Part shown: piece by piece, positions 59,701 through 64,000 of the stretch
How the letters are laid out: each line of letters opens with the position of its first letter
Position numbering within the stretch: position 1 is the stretch's first letter
Translations under genes and position numbers: made by a program
The notes under the pieces: generated by a model
The model's input: only the letters and a program-made list of their open reading frames with translations
Databases searched by the model: none
Told to the model about the DNA's origin: nothing
Assembly (NCBI GenBank): GCA_030248295.1
Contig: JASANH010000237.1
Coordinates: 62,001-126,000 of the forward strand
Origin: Mesodorylaimus sp. YZB2_4
Lineage: Eukaryota > Nematoda > Enoplea > Dorylaimida > Dorylaimidae
Reading direction: 5' to 3'
Length of the DNA: 64,000 bases

Positions 59701-62700
59701 GCGAATGCTGCTAACCAGTTGGCCGAGGTTGCAGGGACACCAAAACAGCGACTCAAGCTGTAGGCTGAAAAAACGAAGCTTAAGATAAGAATCTTGGAAA
59801 AAAGATAAAAACCTCACAAAGCTTTTTCACTGGGTGCTGCGGTGGCGGAGTGAAATCGTAATTTTGCCCATGAATGAACAAATCCCTGACTGTACGAGAT
59901 TGCGGCTGCGGCGCCACTGAGGACGTTTGATAGGCCAGAGAATCAGAGTAGTATTGTTTCGATCCTGCATACGCCTAGAACCAAAAGCAAATGTTGTTTG
60001 GCAGGGTGATGAGCTTGTCAGTAGAGACTGTGTATTTCACTGGAGGCAATCCAGTGTTGCATCCCACTCTACCGAGAGCTGTTCACTGATGGAACCATAT
60101 TTTACCCAAGCCAAATCTCCCAGGGTTCACCTTAGTATTCACATGGTGTCAGTAACTTACGCTCAAATCAGTATAATCATTCGGTGTTCCAAGCTGAAGC
60201 GCAGTGGCCACAAAGGCAGCTAATGTGGTATTGAACTGTTCTTTGCTTGGGCATGGACACACGCCATATCCATTCTCATCCAAAGTTACCCCGCTGCAGT
60301 CGCATATCGATATCGAGCTAAAACGCGTACAGCTGTGAGGTTAGCTTATGCTTCGCCTTGTGTGCCCAACTGCTGCAACAGTGCTATCTGAGTTTTAGAA
60401 AAAAGGCGAATTCATAGGGTCAAGCAAACAGTAGATTCAACAACTATGCACACATAGTGGGATTATGGGTCATAGCCAGACAGCTCACGAGTCTTACCTG
60501 CTATTGAATCCAGTTCCCTCTGCCACAAAACCAGTGTAAGTCACTGCTACCATACCAGTAAGCCTTAATGGCGGCGAGACCACTGGCCCAATTACCTCCA
60601 CAAAATCAAAGCTAACGGCACTTCCGCCAGGAATAAATGCTTCCAAAGCGTGCTCCCTGGCAACTGTCAATCCGACCTCGTTGATTCGACATTGTAACAG
60701 CAATTGTTTATGCACTCCGTAATATAAATCAGCCAACGCCAAGTATGCCCCCATGTTCGACTGGTCAGGTGTTGGTATGGCGTAGACGAAGTCAGCCGTC
60801 GTTGACACTTGGAACGAATCTTGTCGCGCGAATGAAATGTCCTGCGAACCATTGACAGCAGTGCTGGCGTCGATGAGTAGAATATCTTGATCGCCTATAT
60901 TTAAACCGACGACTGTGTCATTGGGAAAAAGGCTTTTCTCAGTGGTGTAGACCATAGAATCAATAATTCGAAGTTGTACAGCAGAACGAAATGTCGGCCA
61001 GGTGATTGGGCCCCACAGGAGTGCCAGACCAAAGGAGCCAGTCGGGAGGAAAGGCTTATCGTCTGGCAATGGATAGTCGATACAATTGTGCGTGCCGTCC
61101 TAAAAAAAAGTTACGTTTTGCAGGATTTGTGCCGTGGGGTTTTCTAAACATCCGATGGACAGCTGAAACCTTGCCGGCGATGTGATAATCTTGTGGACAC
61201 AAATCAGCACCATCAGCCGTCAGCCGATTAATAGTGGTAAGGATGGCAGATATTACTGGTAAGAGGCACTTTTGGATTTCCTTACGATTAGGGTAAACGT
61301 TCGGTCGGACTGATGGACGGTTTTCGTCCCTGACGATATGGGTTTGTCTCCCATTTCGCCTCTTGATGGGACTGAGCAACAGATCTCAAGTTTTCTATGC
61401 AGGTACGACTGGGATCAGGCTATACGCTGTGAAACATGTGGCCTTGCCGAAAAAGACTTAGTCTTTTTGGGCAAGTTTTTTGCAAAGAGGAGTCTTCTCG
61501 TTGCAAAAACCTGATGACAGATGGATGCATGCGTGCGACTACGGCAGGGGGCAGCTTACCCTGACGCTGACCTGAGTCTAAATGTTGGAGACACAATTTT
61601 ATGTTCTCGTCAAGTCGATGCACAGTAAAATTACTGAACTCCTCCGTCCGTGTTTTTTTGGTGGCTATTCATTGTCTCATACTATGTAAGCCTACCCCAA
61701 TACCTCAAGCTTATCATTAGTCTAGCACTTCATTTTCCGCCCCTTCAAGTGTAAAGAAAAAGTCCCTAATCCGGATGAGCGCGCGGAGTTCACGCGCACC
61801 AAAGAATGGACTCATCGAGGACAGGTTGCAATAAAGTGTAAAAAAGGCGCCAATTCAAATTCTGAGTAGAAAAATAAGAGTGTTTGTCGCGCTAACCGTT
61901 GAAAGTGTTGTCATCCAGGAAGGAATGTTTTAATGCAACTTACTGGGCATGGGTAGTTTTTATCGCCAATAGTGAAAAAGCCGTTCGATTTCAGCTTGTA
62001 TCCATCCAACGACAGGAGAAAAGTAGGTTTCAGCGACAAATCATATTCTCCAGCTGGAAAATCACTTTCCACGAATCCAGCCAAGATAACGTTATCTAAC
62101 GATTCGCGTAGAGTGTGTCCATCTTTGTCGGAAGTCCTGATTTCTACAAATTCATTCCTCGGTCCTGTCTGGCCTGGGTTCGGATTGACTCGTACTTCAT
62201 TGATGACAAAATAGGGCAGTGGGCATTGATTCGGTCGGCCAGGTGTCAATGGCGCACCCATAAAGGCTATTCTATTTCTCGTCCCAGGGGTACATCTCGA
62301 TAGACCCTTGTCGCACAATGGTTGTTGCCCTGGTTCGTAACACAGACCATCAGCGACTGGCTCGATCAAACTGTCGCCTTGCATCATTTTTCTCAAAATT
62401 GGTGCCACAAAACCAGGCTTCGTTTGAGGTGCTTGATATACAATGGCGTCCAGCAAAGGGTGCAGGGGATTATCGACCTCGACGTTGATGGGCGCTTGAC
62501 CATCTTGGACGTAGTACAACCCAATGGCAGCTGTGCTGTCCAGCATTAGGTTCCTACCAGGCCACAAATCGGTGTGCGCGCCCACTCCAATCACAAAAAA
62601 TCCATTGGTATCAGTTTGTAAACCAGATAGATCAGATGAATTGTATCGATTGCCATAATTATCGAAATAAATCAGAAATACGTTGTCCAATTTTGTCTTT

Positions 62701-62858
62701 CCAACTCCACCATCAAATATTTCCAAATATTGATCAGTTGCATCGGCTACTGCATACAAATCAATTTCATTGATTACTAAGTTTTGCAAACTCGGTGGCA
62801 CATCAGCTTTTGATGAAAGAATAACACCTGTGATTACAATGAATTTTAACCAAATCAT
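53765..62858 (-). CDS. Single-pass membrane protein with two lamin-tail-like (LTD) domains in the ectodomain
   Basis: I do not recognise a named gene. Exons: 61944-62858, 60498-61099, 60161-60317, 59818-59974, 59621-59764, 58654-58871, 58235-58387, 57900-58134, 57755-57817, 57519-57682, 57278-57456, 56501-56807, 55771-55939, 53765-53957, about 1218 residues. The start gives a signal peptide (MIWLKFIVITGVILSSKA). LTD-like domain 1 follows (LVINEIDLYAVAD, QYLEIFDGG, NGFFVIG) and domain 2 (YFVINEVRVNP, NEFVEIRT, NGFFTIG). The long middle part has Cys pairs (CDCSG, CPCPS, CTPCCKGGIC), Thr/Ser-rich stretches and N-glycosylation-like sites. Near the end is one membrane helix (NILLIASVVVAVIAVVVTVI) with a short Pro/Ser-rich tail ending TSMRL. 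So it is a type I cell-surface or secreted-pathway protein. One join (57278 to 56807) is out of phase by one base; another intron (57818-57899) has a GC donor. Confidence 0.8.
54600..54775. repeat. Repeat shared in inverted orientation with 55600-55760
   Basis: A block of about 150 bp including ATAGTCGGATTAATCAGCCT, GGCACTACGATGCACGGCGC and TTTTGTGTTTCGCGCGGCCA-type sequence occurs near 54625-54765 and again, reverse-complemented, near 55610-55755. The second copy runs up against the donor of the exon at 55771. The pair forms a potential foldback inside an intron of the LTD-like gene. Confidence 0.65.
55080..55490 (+). other. Unassigned open frame in an intron of the LTD-like gene
   Basis: An open frame of 129 codons starts at 55093 with MLTEPDASIDIDMDTSMDGD and contains KRTQKRPCGITQHTLNLF. 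The composition is more protein-like than random and it sits between the two inverted repeats at 54.6 and 55.6 kb. No family was recognised; it could belong to the repeat element. Confidence 0.3.
56236..56422 (+). mobile_element. tRNA-derived SINE (family A), best copy
   Basis: The head GACCGGGGTCGTGGCCTAGC has a Glu-like anticodon loop CTCTCAC and the B box GGGTTCGACTCCC. The body holds CCCTCGAGTGCGCC and TTGGCTATGGATAAAG, and the tail is ATGAC repeated about five times. It lies in the intron before the membrane-helix exon of the LTD-like gene. Confidence 0.8.
59003..59458. repeat. 30-bp minisatellite in an intron of the LTD-like gene
   Basis: About fifteen imperfect copies of a 30-bp unit (ACCAGAAACTCTATTTTACC plus CATGTGTTAC) lie between the exons at 58654-58871 and 59621-59764. 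The unit is a multiple of three and has no stops on the plus strand, so three frames stay open for up to 219 codons; I regard these as artefacts. Confidence 0.85.
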
Positions 62859-62906
62859 TTTGATAAATATCGATTTTCGAATAGTGTCTCCAGTGTACAA
62901 TACAGT

Positions 62907-63538
62907 ATGACCTACGAAGACTATCTTAGCACTACGCCTGATCGACTTATGACGATGGGCTTAGAAAGTGCAATGCGAGCAGATGAACTCTTTAGCTATT
63001 TACCCAAAATGATAAGCAAACATTTGTGGCCTTTGACTGACGGCGGGCTGGGTGAAAGGTAAAATGCCTACGCGCATATTGTCGAAAAATTGCTTCCAGT
63101 GGCGCCATGAGCTTAGAGTTGAAGGTTTATGATAGCCGGGCTTATAGGCGCATATTTGACAGTATTAGATAAGCAATGACGAACCGCCCATATTTGTCTT
63201 TGTTGAAAATGCAGATTTTTTCCGCGACAAATTTCAGTAGGCAACGTTAGCCTGGAACGGGAGCGAGAATGTTGTAAAAATGTGATGCTTTCTGTCCTGC
63301 CAATGGTTTTGTAGCGGCGGGGGTCCCTTTTTTGAAGCACGATGTTGAACAAGTTGAGCATGCTAATAAGTTCGCTCCTGGGCTATCGTTGCACGATTTT
63401 ACTGTTTCTTATGAAGATGCGCTGGGCAAGATGGCAGCTGATTGGAGTGGTCATCTTGATTGGCTTACGAGTCTAAAAGTGGCACAATTTTATCACGAGG
63501 TCCATGATTTTAAAAACGTTCACAATGGTTTTAACTGA
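62907..63538 (+). CDS. Candidate two-exon small protein, divergent from the LTD-like gene
   Basis: Exon 1 (62907-63051) reads MTYEDYLSTTPDRLMTMGLE and on to HLWPLTDGGL; exon 2 (63315-63538) reads AGVPFLKHDVEQVEHANKF and on to HDFTVSYEDALGKMAADW, ending HNGFN and TGA. A GTGAAA donor and a TTTTGTAG acceptor join them in phase for about 122 residues. The composition is clearly protein-like (Trp, His and acidic residues spaced as in folded proteins), but I recognise no family. The ATG is only 48 bp from the ATG of the minus-strand gene. It may instead be a transposon or old viral remnant. Confidence 0.38.
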
Positions 63539-63960
63539 TCACCTAGTTAGTGGTCGGTCACATGTTCCCGACCGACCGCCTTATCGGGGCTCAATTACCG
63601 CGCTTTTGACTGATAAGATGATTGGAGACCGATCAAAAGTCATTTTAGTAATCTCATAGATCATAATCATTTGAGTAATCCCCCCATATGGGGCCAATAT
63701 TCCACCTGCCACGACATTCCACTGTGGTTACCACATGGAACCTTGTTTTTCACGCCTTCCCTGTGGATCTATCCATCCATGCCATATGTTTTTGACATGG
63801 AATCTTTGTGGCTCCCGCAGTTAAAGCCTTTCAGGAATCTGGGGTCACCAAATTCTTGACTTAAAAATTTAATTACTGATGACTATGTATCAGTGGCGAT
63901 CAGGGATCAGCGCGGGATCAGGGGCCGATCAGCTGATCAGGAACCGATCACCAAATCTTT
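63530..63960. repeat. Element bracketed by GATCA words
   Basis: TGATCACC and GGTCGGTCAC words near 63535-63600 and a dense block of GATCAG/GATCGG words in both orientations at 63890-63955 bracket about 300 bp with no coding signal. Confidence 0.4.
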
Positions 63961-64000
63961 TACTGGCCAGATTCATCACCCATCCCTGCGCTCCTTTTTA

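Noticed and set aside
1..64000. CRISPR array, bacterial operon or phage
   Set aside because: Spliced genes, SINEs and animal-type domains show a eukaryotic genome; the direct repeats are satellites without spacers.

Overview
The window is a stretch of an invertebrate animal nuclear genome. Every clear gene is split by GT-AG introns, from about 50 bp to a few kb. There are no operons or Shine-Dalgarno sites. The gaps are full of tRNA-derived SINEs, small inverted-repeat transposons and decayed hAT-like DNA. I could not place the species more closely from sequence alone. All exon joins were worked out by hand from splice sites and reading phase, so ends may be off by a few bases.

Layout. (1) 12-9038, minus: a large secreted modular protein running off the left edge; its N-terminal cysteine segments look dermatopontin-like and are followed by a repeating cassette of exons. 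(2) 11947-20634, minus: a 20-exon copper-transporting P1B ATPase of the ATP7 family. (3) 20.6-26.9 kb: repeats. (4) 26877-28806, minus: a four-exon secreted Ser/Gly/Lys-rich protein that looks like a relative of gene 1. (5) 29-33 kb: MITEs and SINEs. (6) 33.7-41.5 kb: a cluster of small secreted proteins with a probable ML (MD-2-related lipid-recognition) fold. The copy at 40820-41491 is intact. One copy (33706-35222) has an exon split by a 17-bp satellite, one (36224-37154) has a stop in its signal peptide, one is a relic first exon next to a SINE, and a fifth broken copy lies at 50.1-50.4 kb. (7) 43270-43761, minus: a two-exon small protein with a signal anchor. (8) 44.9-48.3 kb: hAT remnant, SINE and coiled-coil fragment. 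(9) 50697-53161, minus: a SMYD-type MYND/SET protein. (10) 53765-62858, minus: a 14-exon single-pass membrane protein with two lamin-tail-like domains outside the cell, with a possible divergent small gene starting 48 bp away at 62907.

The genes do not form one pathway. The secreted proteins (genes 1 and 4, the ML cluster, the membrane protein ectodomain) suggest extracellular matrix or mucus and lipid-binding roles, while ATP7 and SMYD are housekeeping. The most unusual items are the phase-compatible exon cassette of gene 1, its relative ending in a PPGxAKK-like tail, the satellite-split ML exon, and a set of loci built from self-similar short words that resemble hAT subterminal repeats.
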